NCBI GenBank assembly: GCA_036403815.1
Contig: DASWQH010000040.1
Coordinates: 113,976-177,975 of the forward strand
DNA: 64,000 nt
Source: JACVRN01 sp036403815
Lineage (GTDB): Bacteria > Acidobacteriota > Blastocatellia > Pyrinomonadales > Pyrinomonadaceae
Direction: 5' to 3'
In this document: positions 32,923-42,975 of the stretch, one piece after another
Layout of the letters: each line of letters begins with the position of its first letter
Numbering within the stretch: position 1 is the stretch's first letter
Notes under the pieces: generated by a model
Seen by the model: the letters and a program-made list of their open reading frames with translations, nothing else
What the model was told of the DNA's origin: nothing
Databases searched by the model: none
Program-made: the position numbers and the translations under genes

Positions 32923-34959
32923 ATGGACGAGCAACTGCTGCGCGAGTTTCTGGCCGAAGCAGAGGATTTGATAGAGCTACTCGCGGGCGACATTCAAGCC
33001 CTGCGCACTCGCCGCCACGAAGGGCGTGCGCGGCGCGAGCTTATCGCGCGCATCTTCCGGCATGTGCATACCATCAAAGGCTCTGCCGCCGCTGTTGGAT
33101 TAAGCGCGATGGCAGAGCTTGCGCACGAGTTCGAGAATCTTTTGGAAGGCGTTCGACTGGGGCGCATACGCGTTGAAGATTCAGTGCTGGATGCCTTTGA
33201 CGAAGCGGCCAGTGCGTTGGAGCAAACCCTGAGCGCCGCCGTGCGCAATGTAGACCCTGCCGTCTCTTCAACTTTAACGGAACGCTTGCGGCGGCTTGCG
33301 AGTCATGCCGATGCGGATAACGGGGCGAGCGCTCAAGAAGACTTGATGGCGGCGCTGCCCGAAGAGATGGCGCGCTCCCTCAGCGAGTATGAAGCGCATC
33401 GCCTGCGCGAGGCCGCGAGCGAAGGCGCGCATCTCTTCCTTATCAGCGTTAGCTTTGACCTGCTGACCTTTGACGAGCGCTTCCGCGATCTTTCGGACGC
33501 GCTCTCGGCGGACGGCGAAATCGTCTCGACTATGCCGGGCATGGAAGCTTCGGCACCCGATCAGATTAGCTTCCGCCTTCTTTACGCCACAGACGCAAGC
33601 TTAAATGATGTGGCCGCGCGCGTAGAGATGTTCGGCGGGAGCGCACCGCTTGAGCTGACATCACAGAAAAGCTCAGAGGCGAAAGAGAGCGCACCTGAAC
33701 TGGCTATGCCGGAAGCTTTTACGCCCGTCGAGCTTCCGCACGCAATCGCTTCGCTTTCAACACTCGTGCGTGTTGAATTGAGCGAGCTGGACGAGATGGT
33801 CTCAGCCGCGCACGAGCTTTTGACCGACACCATCAGTACGCTTGATCTGGCGCTCGCAGCCGACTTGCAGCGCACAGAAAGAACCGAGCTGGAGATTCGC
33901 GCCGCGCGTATACGCCGACGCTTCGTAGAGCTTGAAGAGCGCCTGATAGAGATGCGTATGGTTCCGGTAGCTACGACTCTAACGCGCGCCGTGCGTGTGG
34001 GCGCGGCCAGCGCGCGTGCCGTCGGCAAAGAGGTAGAGTTTGAGATGGCGGGTGGGGAAGTGCGGCTTGATAAGTCGCTCGCCGATACGGTCGGCGACCC
34101 GCTTCTACATCTTCTGCGCAATGCTGTGGGTCACGGCATAGAGCCTGTTGAAGAACGCCTCCGGCAGGGTAAGCCACGCGAAGGGCACGTGCGATTGGAG
34201 GCGCTTTCGGAAGGAAGCCGTGTTCGCCTGCGTATCACCGATGACGGGCGAGGCATCGATCCGGAGCGCGTGCGGCGTGCTGCAATTGAGCGCGGAATAA
34301 TTGAACCCGAACGAGAGTTGACCAGACAGCAATCCTTGCGCCTCATCTTTCGTCCGGGCTTCTCTACAGCCGGTGCTGTATCAAGCATGAGCGGGCGCGG
34401 CGTAGGGCTTGACGTTGTCGAGAGAGCTGTAGAGCAGGTCGGCGGCGAGCTTCGCGTAGAGAGCGAGCAAGGTAGGGGCACGACATTCGAGCTTATCCTG
34501 CCGACGACGCTGGCGCTCGTGCCCGCGCTGGTCGTGCATTCCGCAGGCTTCCGCTACTGCGTAGACGCAAGCCACATTACAGAAGCCGGTTTCATTCAAC
34601 CGCAGGAGATAGAGCGTATGGGCGATGCGCGCGTGATGCGCTGGCGCGGCTCGATTGTGCCGCTCTTTTCCATGCGGCAGTTGCTCTCACAGTCTGAGGC
34701 TGAAGCGTCCGGCGACGAGAGAGTGCATGTCATCGTCTCGCACATCGCCGGAGAGAGCGGCGCACGCGCGGACGGCGAGCAGGAAGCCAGACGCGCCGCC
34801 ATCATCGTTGACGGCTGGGAAGGACACCGCGAAGTTCTTGTGCGCGGCCTCGGACGCCATGCCTCGCGCTGGCGCGGCATCAGCGGCGCAACCGAGCTAC
34901 AGGACGGCACGGTCGCGCTCATACTAGACCTACCGCGCCTCGTCGAGATGGCGCTATAA
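32923..34959 (+). CDS. cheA: Chemotaxis histidine kinase CheA
   Basis: This is a 678-aa class II histidine kinase of chemosensory arrays. Order: HPt/P1 domain (phospho-acceptor H49 in HVHTIKGSAAAVGL), then a poorly conserved segment (about 130-260) in the P2 position with VSFDLLTFDERFRDL. The P3 dimerisation helices come next (about 280-345), then the P4 ATPase domain (N400 in LLRNAVGHGIE, then ITDDGRGIDPERVR and MSGRGVGLDVV) and the C-terminal P5 CheW-like domain. No receiver is fused. In most CheA proteins the N-box reads NAxDHG; here Gly403 replaces Asp. It probably works with CheW, CheR and CheB at 15-20 kb. Confidence 0.94.
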   Translation: MDEQLLREFLAEAEDLIELLAGDIQALRTRRHEGRARRELIARIFRHVHTIKGSAAAVGLSAMAELAHEFENLLEGVRLGRIRVEDSVLDAFDEAASALEQTLSAAVRNVDPAVSSTLTERLRRLASHADADNGASAQEDLMAALPEEMARSLSEYEAHRLREAASEGAHLFLISVSFDLLTFDERFRDLSDALSADGEIVSTMPGMEASAPDQISFRLLYATDASLNDVAARVEMFGGSAPLELTSQKSSEAKESAPELAMPEAFTPVELPHAIASLSTLVRVELSELDEMVSAAHELLTDTISTLDLALAADLQRTERTELEIRAARIRRRFVELEERLIEMRMVPVATTLTRAVRVGAASARAVGKEVEFEMAGGEVRLDKSLADTVGDPLLHLLRNAVGHGIEPVEERLRQGKPREGHVRLEALSEGSRVRLRITDDGRGIDPERVRRAAIERGIIEPERELTRQQSLRLIFRPGFSTAGAVSSMSGRGVGLDVVERAVEQVGGELRVESEQGRGTTFELILPTTLALVPALVVHSAGFRYCVDASHITEAGFIQPQEIERMGDARVMRWRGSIVPLFSMRQLLSQSEAEASGDERVHVIVSHIAGESGARADGEQEARRAAIIVDGWEGHREVLVRGLGRHASRWRGISGATELQDGTVALILDLPRLVEMAL

Positions 34960-34961
34960 AG

Positions 34962-35092
34962 CAAGGGATGAGGGCGGAGGGATGAGGGATGAAAAGGAAC
35001 GAAGAGATTGATTCATCGGTTCATTGATTCAATGAAACAATGAGTCAATGTGTCAATTCTTCATCCCTCATCCCTTATTTTCATCCTTTGAT
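34962..35092. repeat. Compound intergenic hairpin, words GGGATGAGGGATGA and ATTGATTCA
   Basis: The outer arms (34962-35000 and 35061-35092) repeat GGGATGA and its complement. An inner pair (about 35008-35060) repeats ATTGATTCAT/ATGAGTCAAT units. Two different words are therefore nested in one hairpin downstream of cheA. Confidence 0.75.
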
Positions 35093-35167
35093 TCGCCTGG
35101 CTTCCATGTAAGCATCGGGCTGCATCAAAGGCATGTGGTTACACTGTTGAGGCGAGGAGAGTTGAAG

Positions 35168-35926
35168 ATGAAAGAGAATGGCAGACGATGCGAGAAAAAG
35201 ATTTGCGCAAGAGGAACCAGTCAAATGCTTGGCTCGCGCATCGCAGCAGTTGCGTGTGCTTTATTCCTGCTCATCGCTTCTTCTTTCGCGCAGAGTGATT
35301 CACAGAGCAAAACAACTCCGGGCACTTTTCCGTCCACTTCAGCTTCAACTACGCCGCGCGCCTATCCGAAAGAGATTCGCGGCTACAAGCTTGCGCGTGC
35401 GAAGGTAGAGATTAAGAAGAGCACGGGCGCGAAGAAGGGCGACGATGAACAGGTGGCCTCCGATTCGGATGCGCTCATTCAATTCGGAGAAGCACGCGTC
35501 GTGAGCACTACGCCTCTGGGGCTAACGCTTGAAATCCCCGTCACGGTCGCAGCCGTCAAGCAGGGCGGGCGCGTTGACTTTCTAACCTTTGAAGACATGG
35601 TGGTCAACGGCATGCCCGTGACCATAGAAGACTACATGCATTCGTTTGAGCTGCCGAACAAAGAAGCGGTCTCTTTACCGCAACCCGTACGCCTTTTCAT
35701 CAGCAGCCCGCGCGCGGTCGTGGGCGCGATCAACGATTTGAGCAACCCGCAGGAGACCTGGCCTGTCACGGGGCGTGTCTACGTCTTCGGACGCTTCAAA
35801 AAATTCATCTTCACAGCCAAGCGCGTCGTCCCCGTAGAGCTAAGCCTGACACTCCCCAATCCTCTGCGCAACCAGAAATCCGACCAGAAGTCGGATACGC
35901 TTTCCAACCCGGCTATAAAACAGTAA
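35168..35926 (+). CDS. Secreted protein of unknown function
   Basis: From the ATG at 35168 (ribosome binding site GAGGAGAG) the protein is 252 aa. It has a basic N-region and an export helix (IAAVACALFLLIASSFAQ), so it is periplasmic or secreted. The mature part has a low-complexity Ser/Thr stretch and a beta-rich domain (FGEARVVSTTPLGLTLEIPV, VDFLTFEDMVVNG) without recognised catalytic motifs. An ATG 120 bp further upstream is in frame but lies in the hairpin repeat. It converges with the amidase gene, with a hairpin repeat between them. Confidence 0.7.
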   Translation: MKENGRRCEKKICARGTSQMLGSRIAAVACALFLLIASSFAQSDSQSKTTPGTFPSTSASTTPRAYPKEIRGYKLARAKVEIKKSTGAKKGDDEQVASDSDALIQFGEARVVSTTPLGLTLEIPVTVAAVKQGGRVDFLTFEDMVVNGMPVTIEDYMHSFELPNKEAVSLPQPVRLFISSPRAVVGAINDLSNPQETWPVTGRVYVFGRFKKFIFTAKRVVPVELSLTLPNPLRNQKSDQKSDTLSNPAIKQ

Positions 35927-35927
35927 G

Positions 35928-36008
35928 AACGGGTGACGGGTGCCGGGTGTCAGGTGACGGTAAAAGAGAATCAAGCGCTCTTTCTTTTACCGGCACCCGC
36001 CACCCATC
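35928..36008. repeat. Hairpin between convergent genes, word GGGTGTCAGGTGCCGG
   Basis: The left arm (35928-35966) has CGGGTGACGGGTGCCGGG-type copies. The right arm (35981-36008) has CGGCACCCGCCACCC and spans the amidase stop. It may terminate transcription in both directions. Confidence 0.8.
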
Positions 36009-37515
36009 ATTTCATCGGTGGTCGTCGCTTGTGCCAGTCGGTTGCTTGCTGGTATTTGTCTGCGATTTCTATGAGCAGCGGCTCGCCCCAGGCGGGGGCG
36101 ACGAATTGAATGCCGGTCGGAAGATTGTTTTCTCCGAAGCCGTTGGGGATAGAGATGCCGGGGACTCCGACCAGATTGCTGGCAGCTATCGGCGAAGCGG
36201 CGTTGATGTTCGGATAAGCCTGCTCGAAAGTTTTGTCTACGGGATAAGCGACCGTCGCGCGTGAAGGCGCTGTGATGAGAGCGTATTTAGAAAACATCTC
36301 TTTCCATGCTCGCCGCATGGGAGCGCGCAGTCGCATCGCATGCAGGTAATCTACCGCCGTGACGAGCAGCCCGCTATATCCGCCGACGCGATCCTTCGGC
36401 GCTCTCAATTCCTGCACGCGTCCAGATTCTATCAGGTCACGAAATGCGCTCCCGCCTTCCGCATCGACAATCGTTCCGACCGCCGCGCCGTAAGGAAAAT
36501 CCGGCAGCTTCACGTCCATCACTATCTCTACATCTGCGATGCGCTTTAGCACCTCAAGCGAGCGCAGGAAATTCTCACGGACTTCCGGCTGTGCCTTCTC
36601 ATAAGAATCTTTCATGACGGCAACGCGTCGTTTCCCTGTTTTTGAATTTCGCCCGCTCGTGCCAAACGCGCCTTCATTACCAGGAAGCGGCTGGACGTTT
36701 GTGCCGTAAGGCCAGACCCATTGTTTCTGACCGCGCCCTTGAGCCTTAGACGGTAAACCCTCCTTCAGAAAATCTCTGGACGTTGGGTCAAGAGGGTCGT
36801 GCCCGGCAATAGCACTGAGCACAATGCCGCAATCTCGCGCGGTGCGGCACATAGGCCCCAGCTTATCCAGCGTCCAGCAGAGCGCCATCGCGCCGTGACG
36901 CGAGACCGCGCCGTAGGTCGGCCTTAAGCCCGACACGCCGCAGAAGGCCGACGGCGTGATAATTGAGCCTGAAGTTTCAGAGCCGATGCTGAAGGCTACG
37001 AGCGCGGAGGCAGTGGCCGCGCCCGGCCCCGAAGACGACCCGCCGCTCCAGTAATCCATATTCCAGGGCGTACGGCACGGGCCTGTCCATGAAGCGTCCG
37101 CCTGGTTGTAGCCCATGCCGCCCGCCAGTTCTATCATCGCCAGCTTCGCAATGAGAATCGCGCCCGCTTCACGAAGGCGGCGCACGACCGTCGCGTCCTG
37201 TTCGAACTGCTGCGTGCGATAAGGCTCTGCGCCCCACGTCGTCTTTGCGTTGTGTGTGGCGAGCAGGTCTTTGACGCCGTAAGGAATGCCGTGCAGAAGC
37301 CCTCTATAGCGCCCACGTGCTATCTCTCGCTCCGCCTCGCGCGCCTCCTTCAACGCAGAAGCGCGCATCACCTCGGCCACCGCGCCTAATCGCTGCCCGA
37401 ACTTTTCCAGCCGGTCAAGATAACTCTCCGTCAACTCGACCGGCGAGATGCGCTTTGCGCGTAAATGGGCGGCCAGCTCTGTAATGGAAGAAAAGAGAAT
37501 GTCTTCAGATAACAT
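36007..37515 (-). CDS. Amidase signature family hydrolase
   Basis: This 502-aa serine hydrolase of the amidase signature family shows the Ser-cisSer-Lys triad region. Lys is in YGVKDLLAT and the glycine/serine-rich GGSSSGPGAATASALVAF segment is followed by the nucleophile loop GSETSGSI. It is similar in layout to GatA, but the genomic context has no gatB or gatC, so a metabolic amidase is more likely. No signal peptide. It is followed upstream by a small Tat-signal gene and an alpha/beta hydrolase on the same strand. Confidence 0.9.
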   Translation of the reverse strand: MLSEDILFSSITELAAHLRAKRISPVELTESYLDRLEKFGQRLGAVAEVMRASALKEAREAEREIARGRYRGLLHGIPYGVKDLLATHNAKTTWGAEPYRTQQFEQDATVVRRLREAGAILIAKLAMIELAGGMGYNQADASWTGPCRTPWNMDYWSGGSSSGPGAATASALVAFSIGSETSGSIITPSAFCGVSGLRPTYGAVSRHGAMALCWTLDKLGPMCRTARDCGIVLSAIAGHDPLDPTSRDFLKEGLPSKAQGRGQKQWVWPYGTNVQPLPGNEGAFGTSGRNSKTGKRRVAVMKDSYEKAQPEVRENFLRSLEVLKRIADVEIVMDVKLPDFPYGAAVGTIVDAEGGSAFRDLIESGRVQELRAPKDRVGGYSGLLVTAVDYLHAMRLRAPMRRAWKEMFSKYALITAPSRATVAYPVDKTFEQAYPNINAASPIAASNLVGVPGISIPNGFGENNLPTGIQFVAPAWGEPLLIEIADKYQQATDWHKRRPPMK

Positions 37516-37517
37516 AA

Positions 37518-37619
37518 GAGAAGGAACGGGTGCCGGGTGTCAGGTGCCGGGTGCCGGTACGAAGAAAGACGACTGGATTTTCTTTTACCGAAACCCGGCA
37601 CCTGACACCCGACCCCTGC
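37518..37619. repeat. Intergenic hairpin, word GGGTGTCAGGTGCCGG
   Basis: The left arm (37518-37558) is CGGGTGCCGGGTGTCAGGTG and further copies; the right arm (37582-37619) is the complementary CCCGGCACCTGACACCCG. It fills the space between the amidase start and the stop of the Tat-signal gene. Confidence 0.85.
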
Positions 37620-37622
37620 TTT

Positions 37623-38000
37623 TCATTCTGTGCTGAAGACGAAATCCGGCTCGTCTTCATTCTGGAGCTTGACGGCGCGCAGGCGCTCGGCGGCCTGTAC
37701 GTTGGCTTCCAAATCTTTTTTGACCTGCTCGAATTGTTCGGTCGTCAGTTGGTTGCCGAAGCGTGCGCGCGCAACCTCCATGTAAGCTTCTGCCACTGGC
37801 GAAGGCGTCTGTGCCTGCGCTGCGGGTTGCGGATTAGGGGGCGCAGCGGGTTCTTTCGTCAAGGTCTGCCTTTGCGCCTCGACCATCCTTGAAGCGAGCG
37901 GCGCGGCCACAATCGTCGTGGCGACAGCCTTCGTGAAGCGTCGTCTTGATGTGCGCGCAGATGATGTTGTTGACCCGCTCGATTGTTTCTTTGATTTCAT
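37623..38000 (-). CDS. Small Tat-signal protein, function unknown
   Basis: From the ATG at 38000 the product is 125 aa with a twin-arginine signal (SRRRFTKAVATTIVAAPLA). A Pro/Ala/Gln-rich linker and a short helical domain (VARARFGNQLTTEQFEQVKKDLEANV, given here only as the position, residues about 70-110) follow. A longer in-frame reading from 38048 adds 16 residues ahead of the Tat motif and is less likely. Export in folded form with the adjacent amidase or hydrolase is conceivable but not shown. Confidence 0.7.
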   Translation of the reverse strand: MKSKKQSSGSTTSSARTSRRRFTKAVATTIVAAPLASRMVEAQRQTLTKEPAAPPNPQPAAQAQTPSPVAEAYMEVARARFGNQLTTEQFEQVKKDLEANVQAAERLRAVKLQNEDEPDFVFSTE

Positions 38001-38084
38001 ACTTTGAATCTCTTCAATCCAATCTGATACTGAAGAAAAACTAACCACGAATCCACACGAAACGTCACGAAGAAGGAAGAAGAA

Positions 38085-39062
38085 TCACTTCTGCTTGAGA
38101 AAGCTCAGCACTAAGCGGTTATATTCCTTCGGCTTCTCCATCACCAGATGGTGGCTCACATTCTTGATGATAATCTTTTTCGCGCCGGGGATTTTTTCTT
38201 CGTAAACCTGCGAATTGACCAGAATGCTCGGCGCATCCTTGTCGCCGACGATGATGAGGGTCGGCGCTTTTATCAACGAGAGTCTTTCGGCTGTCTGCTC
38301 TTTCGGCCAGTTCCAGACGAGCGTGGTCGGCGTCGGCCCCCACGTCTTGTAATTGTCCCTGAGCATAGCGCGCATGCGCTCTACATAAGCCGGATTGTTA
38401 TCTTTGCCGGTCGCAAAGAAATCGTTCTCCATCCACGCGTCTATAGCCTTGTCTCTTCCTTCCGTCTCGGCAATTTTATAAACCGCACGCGCACGCTCGT
38501 TCCTGGGTACACTCCCGCCGCGCAAGCCCGGAGCCGTGAGAATCAGGCGCTCTACCATTTCAGGATGTTCGAGCGTGAAGTCTGCCGCAATCATGCTGCC
38601 GAGCGAAAGCCCCACGAGCGAGCATCGCTCCACCTTCAGGAATTTCAACAGCGCGAAGAGATCATCCACATGAGAGAACGCCCCGGTCGGATAGCCGGAG
38701 CGCCCGAAACCGCGCAGGTCGTAGCGTATCACCCTGTAGTGCTTTGCGAACTCCACGAACTGGTCGTCCCACAGACGGCTGTCCACCAGCCCGCCGTGTA
38801 TGAGTACAAGTGTGCGCCCCTTTCCAGCTACTTCATAAAAGAGCCGCGTGCCGTTGACTTCCGCCAGCCCTGAAGTTTTTGATTGCTTTGCATAACTGAG
38901 GACGGAAAAGAGTGTGAGCTGCGCAAACAATAGCAAGACAATTGTGAGCCTGCGTTTCAAGGTTGAGTCCTTCTTCAAATTATCGCGGCCTGCTCTGATT
39001 TGGCGCTCCGTAGTGCGGCGGGAGCGAAACTTATTGTAAAACCGTTGGTAGCGTACAGCCAA
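38085..39062 (-). CDS. Exported alpha/beta hydrolase
   Basis: The 325-aa reading contains a signal-type helix (LTIVLLLFAQLTLFSVLSYA, about residues 38-58) and an alpha/beta hydrolase fold. The oxyanion motif is HGGLVDSRLW, the nucleophile is in VGLSLGSM, the acid follows in IIVGDKDAP and the catalytic His is near the end in NVSHHLVMEKP. The true start may be a TTG about 28 codons in, which would place the signal peptide at the N-terminus. Substrate unknown; esterases and lactonases share this pattern. Confidence 0.82.
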   Translation of the reverse strand: MAVRYQRFYNKFRSRRTTERQIRAGRDNLKKDSTLKRRLTIVLLLFAQLTLFSVLSYAKQSKTSGLAEVNGTRLFYEVAGKGRTLVLIHGGLVDSRLWDDQFVEFAKHYRVIRYDLRGFGRSGYPTGAFSHVDDLFALLKFLKVERCSLVGLSLGSMIAADFTLEHPEMVERLILTAPGLRGGSVPRNERARAVYKIAETEGRDKAIDAWMENDFFATGKDNNPAYVERMRAMLRDNYKTWGPTPTTLVWNWPKEQTAERLSLIKAPTLIIVGDKDAPSILVNSQVYEEKIPGAKKIIIKNVSHHLVMEKPKEYNRLVLSFLKQK

Positions 39063-39174
39063 CGGGACGACGGATGCAATAAAAAGCTGAAGGTGATAGT
39101 CTATTAATTTCTAAGCAGAAAGATATTTTCGGCCTCTACGTCCCCTTGCTTGTGTTGGACGAAGAGAGGCAGAG

Positions 39175-42100
39175 GTGAGAGTCCAAGTGAGCGAACGTCA
39201 AAGCATCAATCTATCAGAGATTATCGCAGAGAATTTCGGAGCCAACGCAGAGTATGTAGAGGGCTTGCTGGGTCGCTTTCGCAGCAACCCGGAGTTGGTT
39301 GACGAAGCCTGGCGCGCATATTTCTCGGAGCTGCTGGGCGATGGGAGCGCAGGCGGCGCAAACGGCGAGGCTCAGAGAAGTGTACCTGCGAGCGCGCCGT
39401 CAACCGTCCCGGTCGCGCAGAGCGCGGCTTCGGCAGCGCCCGCCCCGCAAGCTGCGCCGCAGGCTGCGCCCCAGCCCGCACCCGCGCCGAAGCAGACCGC
39501 AGCTCTGCCGGAAGGCGCGGAGGTCGTGCCCATACGCGGCGGCGCGCTCAAGATAGTGGAGAACATGGAGACGAGCCTCACTGTTCCCACTGCGACTTCG
39601 CAGCGTCGCGTGCCCGTCAAGGTCTTGGATGAAAATCGTCGCATCATCAACAAGTATCTAGCCGAGACCGGACGCGGCAAAGCCTCTTACACACATCTCA
39701 TCGCGTGGGCGCTCTGTTGCGCTCTCAAAGATTTTCCGCAGCTCAATGACGGCTTTGAAATCGCTGACGGACAGCCTGTGCGCGTTCGTCGCCCAGATGT
39801 CAACTTGGGGCTAGCCATTGACCTTCAGAAGAAGGACGGCACGCGCACACTGCTCGTCCCGAACATCAAGCGCGCAAACGCTATGCGCTTCTCGGAATTT
39901 TTAGAAGCCTACGACGATAAGGTAGCGCGTGCGCGTGCGGGCAAGCTGACGGTGGCGGATTTTCAGGGCACGACCATTTCGCTCACCAATCCCGGCACCA
40001 TCGGAACGGTCGCTTCCACCCCGCGCCTGATGGCAGGGCAGAGCGTGATTATAGCCACGGGCGCGATTGAGTATCCGGCTGAGTATCAGGCGATGGCACC
40101 CGAAGCTCTATCACAACTCGGCATAGGCAAAGCCGTCAACATCAGCTCCACCTATGATCATCGCGTCATACAGGGCGCGGAATCGGGCGCGTTCCTTGCG
40201 CGCGTACACGCATTGATAATCGGCAAAGACCGTTTCTACGACGACATCTTCGCGGATTTAGGGATTGCAGTTCCGCCCCTCAGGTGGGCGGTTGACCGCA
40301 ATCCCGCTTTGCTCGGCGGCGATTACGCGCGCGAGCAGACGGTGAAGCAGGCACGTGTGCTTGAGCTTATCAACGCTTACAGGGTGCGCGGCCATCTCAT
40401 CGCAGACATCGACCCGCTTCATGCTATGCCGCTTCATTATCATCCGGAGCTTGATATAGAGACTTACGGCCTGACCATCTGGGACTTAGACCGCGAGTTC
40501 ATAGCGGGCGGTCTTGGCGGGCACGAGACCGCAACCTTGCGCGAGACTCTGGACATACTACAGCGCGCATACTGCGGCAAGGTCGGCACCGAGTATCGCC
40601 ACATACAGAGCAAGGAAGAGAAGAACTGGATACGCGACGAGATACGCAAGCAGTTCGTCTATCCTGAGCCGCTCTCGCCCGAAATCAAAAAACAGCTTCT
40701 GTGGAAATTAATCTCCGCCGAACAGCTCGAACGCTTCCTTCACACGAAGTTCCTTGGGCAGAAGAGATTTTCGATTGAAGGCATGGAGACCATCATCCCT
40801 CTGCTAGACCAGTTGGTCGAAGGCGCTGCGCGTCAGGGTGTCGAAGACATCACTATGGGCATGGCGCATCGCGGGCGCTTGAACGTGCTCGTCAACGTTA
40901 TTGACGAGCGGATTATGGAACGCATCCTCGCTTCGTTTGAAGGAAGCATCCATCCGAATTTCCCTGCGGACGAGGGCGACGTGAAATACCATCAGGGAGC
41001 AAAGGGCGAACGTGTGACGGGGGACGGCAAGACCGTCAAACTTACGCTCTCTCCGAATCCGAGCCACCTAGAGTTCGTTGACCCCGTTGTAGAAGGAATG
41101 GTGCGCGCACGCCAGGACGCGGAAGAAGCCGAACGCGAAGAGGTCATTGATCGCTTTATGCCCGTCCTGCTTCATGGCGATGCTGCGTTCGCGGGGCAGG
41201 GCATAGTGATGGAGACGCTGAACCTTGCGGGACTCAAAGGCTACTCGACGGGCGGAACCATACACATCATCATCAACAACCAGATAGGCTTTACGACTTC
41301 GCCCGAAAAGGGACGCTCCACGATTTATTCTACAGACGTGGCGCGCATGACACAGCTTCCAATCTTTCACATCAACGGCGACGACCCGGAAGCTGCTTAC
41401 CGCGTGCTTCAGATTGCGCTGGATTACCGGCAGGAGTTCAACAAGGATGTGGTGCTGGATGTAGTGGGCTTCCGCCGCCTTGGGCATAACGAAGGCGACG
41501 AGCCTAGTTATACACAGCCCCTCATGTATGCGCGTGTGAAGGCGCATCCGGGCGTGCGTGAAATCTACTCGCGCAAGCTCGTGCGCGAAGGCGTCATGGA
41601 CGAAGCGGGCGTTAAGAGCTGGATAGAGGAGCGCGTACGGCGTTACGAAGAGGCGCTCTCGCGCGCCAAAGAGGCCGTCGCAAGCAAGGCTCCTATGACA
41701 GAGCTTCGCCCGCCCGTTCAGGAAGAAGACGGCTCAGAGGTTTTAGAGACGGGCGTGAGCCGGGAAACTATTCGCGCGGTCGCGCAGAAGATTTCGGTCG
41801 TGCCCGAAGGCTTCAACATCAATCCCAAGATGGTCGGACAGCTTGCCCGTCGCGCCAAGATGGGCGACGGCGAGTTGCCCGCCGACTGGGCTTTTGGCGA
41901 GGCCATTGCCTTCGGCTCGCTCGTCCTCGAAGGCACGCGCGCTCGATTGAGCGGGCAGGATTCCGGTCGCGGCACCTTCAGCCAGCGACACGCCGTGATG
42001 TACGACACGCAAACGGGGCGCGCCTGGACTCCGCTTGCGGAGCTTCGCAGTGATGAAAATCCAAAAGCCGGGTTCGATGTTTACGATAGTTCGCTCTCAG

Positions 42101-42975
42101 AGCAGGGCGTGCTCGGTTTCGAGTACGGCTATTCCGTAGAGGCAGCGGACGCGCTCGTGATGTGGGAAGCGCAGTTCGGCGACTTCGGTAACGGCGCGCA
42201 GGTCATCGTTGACCAGTACATAGCTGCCTCCGAGGATAAGTGGAATCAGAAGTCGCGCCTAACGATGCTGCTTCCTCATGGTTACGAAGGTCAGGGGCCG
42301 GAGCATTCCAGCGCACGTCTTGAGCGCTACCTTCAACTCTGCGCCGAAAACGATTTGCAGGTCTGCTATCCGACCACGCCCGCGCAGTACTTTCATCTAC
42401 TGCGCCGTCAGGTCAAACAGGAGATGCGGCGACCGCTCGTCGTCATGACGCCGAAGAGCCTGCTGAGGCTGCCCGCCGCAACCTCCGCGATTGACGAGAT
42501 GACGAGCGGCGGATTTCTCCCTGTGATTGGCGACGCGGAAATCGCAAACCGCAACGGGGTCGAGCGTATAGTGCTCTGTAGCGGCAAGGTCTATTACGAC
42601 CTGAATCTGGGGCGAAAGAAATCGGACGACCGCCGCGTAGCGATTATTCGTCTGGAACAGTTCTACCCGTTTCCTGAGCGGCGGCTGCGCGAGATTTTCG
42701 AGAGCTTCCCCAATGCGACGCAACTCGTCTGGGCGCAGGAAGAGCCTAAGAACATGGGCGGCTGGACTTTCGTTGAGCCACGCTTGATGAACATGCTGCC
42801 CAGTTGCGAACGTCCCTACTATGTAGGCCGCGCTGCCTCGGCCAGCCCCGCCACAGGCTCCTACACCATTCACGAGCTTGAGCAGCGCCGCATCGTCGAG
42901 CAAGCCTTAGTCGAAGACATGCCCGCCATCTCCAAAGCCAGCACCGCGGAGAAGGCCGGACAGATAACCTCTTAA
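39175..42975 (+). CDS. kgd: Multifunctional 2-oxoglutarate dehydrogenase/decarboxylase (Kgd type)
   Basis: This 1266-aa fusion combines E2-like succinyltransferase and thiamine-diphosphate E1 activities in the TCA cycle. Order: short E1-type N-terminal segment (about 1-45, FGANAEYVEGLLGRFRSNPE), Ala/Pro linker (about 60-115), and 2-oxoacid acyltransferase catalytic domain (about 125-360, catalytic H329 in STYDHRVIQGAESG). The E1 part follows (about 380-1240), with TPP/Mg binding near HGDAAFAGQGIVMET and the later TVPLHRR-region equivalent. There is no lipoyl domain, as in mycobacterial Kgd. The start is GTG 39175, with another GTG four codons later. No separate sucB or lpd lies nearby. Confidence 0.93.
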   Translation: MRVQVSERQSINLSEIIAENFGANAEYVEGLLGRFRSNPELVDEAWRAYFSELLGDGSAGGANGEAQRSVPASAPSTVPVAQSAASAAPAPQAAPQAAPQPAPAPKQTAALPEGAEVVPIRGGALKIVENMETSLTVPTATSQRRVPVKVLDENRRIINKYLAETGRGKASYTHLIAWALCCALKDFPQLNDGFEIADGQPVRVRRPDVNLGLAIDLQKKDGTRTLLVPNIKRANAMRFSEFLEAYDDKVARARAGKLTVADFQGTTISLTNPGTIGTVASTPRLMAGQSVIIATGAIEYPAEYQAMAPEALSQLGIGKAVNISSTYDHRVIQGAESGAFLARVHALIIGKDRFYDDIFADLGIAVPPLRWAVDRNPALLGGDYAREQTVKQARVLELINAYRVRGHLIADIDPLHAMPLHYHPELDIETYGLTIWDLDREFIAGGLGGHETATLRETLDILQRAYCGKVGTEYRHIQSKEEKNWIRDEIRKQFVYPEPLSPEIKKQLLWKLISAEQLERFLHTKFLGQKRFSIEGMETIIPLLDQLVEGAARQGVEDITMGMAHRGRLNVLVNVIDERIMERILASFEGSIHPNFPADEGDVKYHQGAKGERVTGDGKTVKLTLSPNPSHLEFVDPVVEGMVRARQDAEEAEREEVIDRFMPVLLHGDAAFAGQGIVMETLNLAGLKGYSTGGTIHIIINNQIGFTTSPEKGRSTIYSTDVARMTQLPIFHINGDDPEAAYRVLQIALDYRQEFNKDVVLDVVGFRRLGHNEGDEPSYTQPLMYARVKAHPGVREIYSRKLVREGVMDEAGVKSWIEERVRRYEEALSRAKEAVASKAPMTELRPPVQEEDGSEVLETGVSRETIRAVAQKISVVPEGFNINPKMVGQLARRAKMGDGELPADWAFGEAIAFGSLVLEGTRARLSGQDSGRGTFSQRHAVMYDTQTGRAWTPLAELRSDENPKAGFDVYDSSLSEQGVLGFEYGYSVEAADALVMWEAQFGDFGNGAQVIVDQYIAASEDKWNQKSRLTMLLPHGYEGQGPEHSSARLERYLQLCAENDLQVCYPTTPAQYFHLLRRQVKQEMRRPLVVMTPKSLLRLPAATSAIDEMTSGGFLPVIGDAEIANRNGVERIVLCSGKVYYDLNLGRKKSDDRRVAIIRLEQFYPFPERRLREIFESFPNATQLVWAQEEPKNMGGWTFVEPRLMNMLPSCERPYYVGRAASASPATGSYTIHELEQRRIVEQALVEDMPAISKASTAEKAGQITS

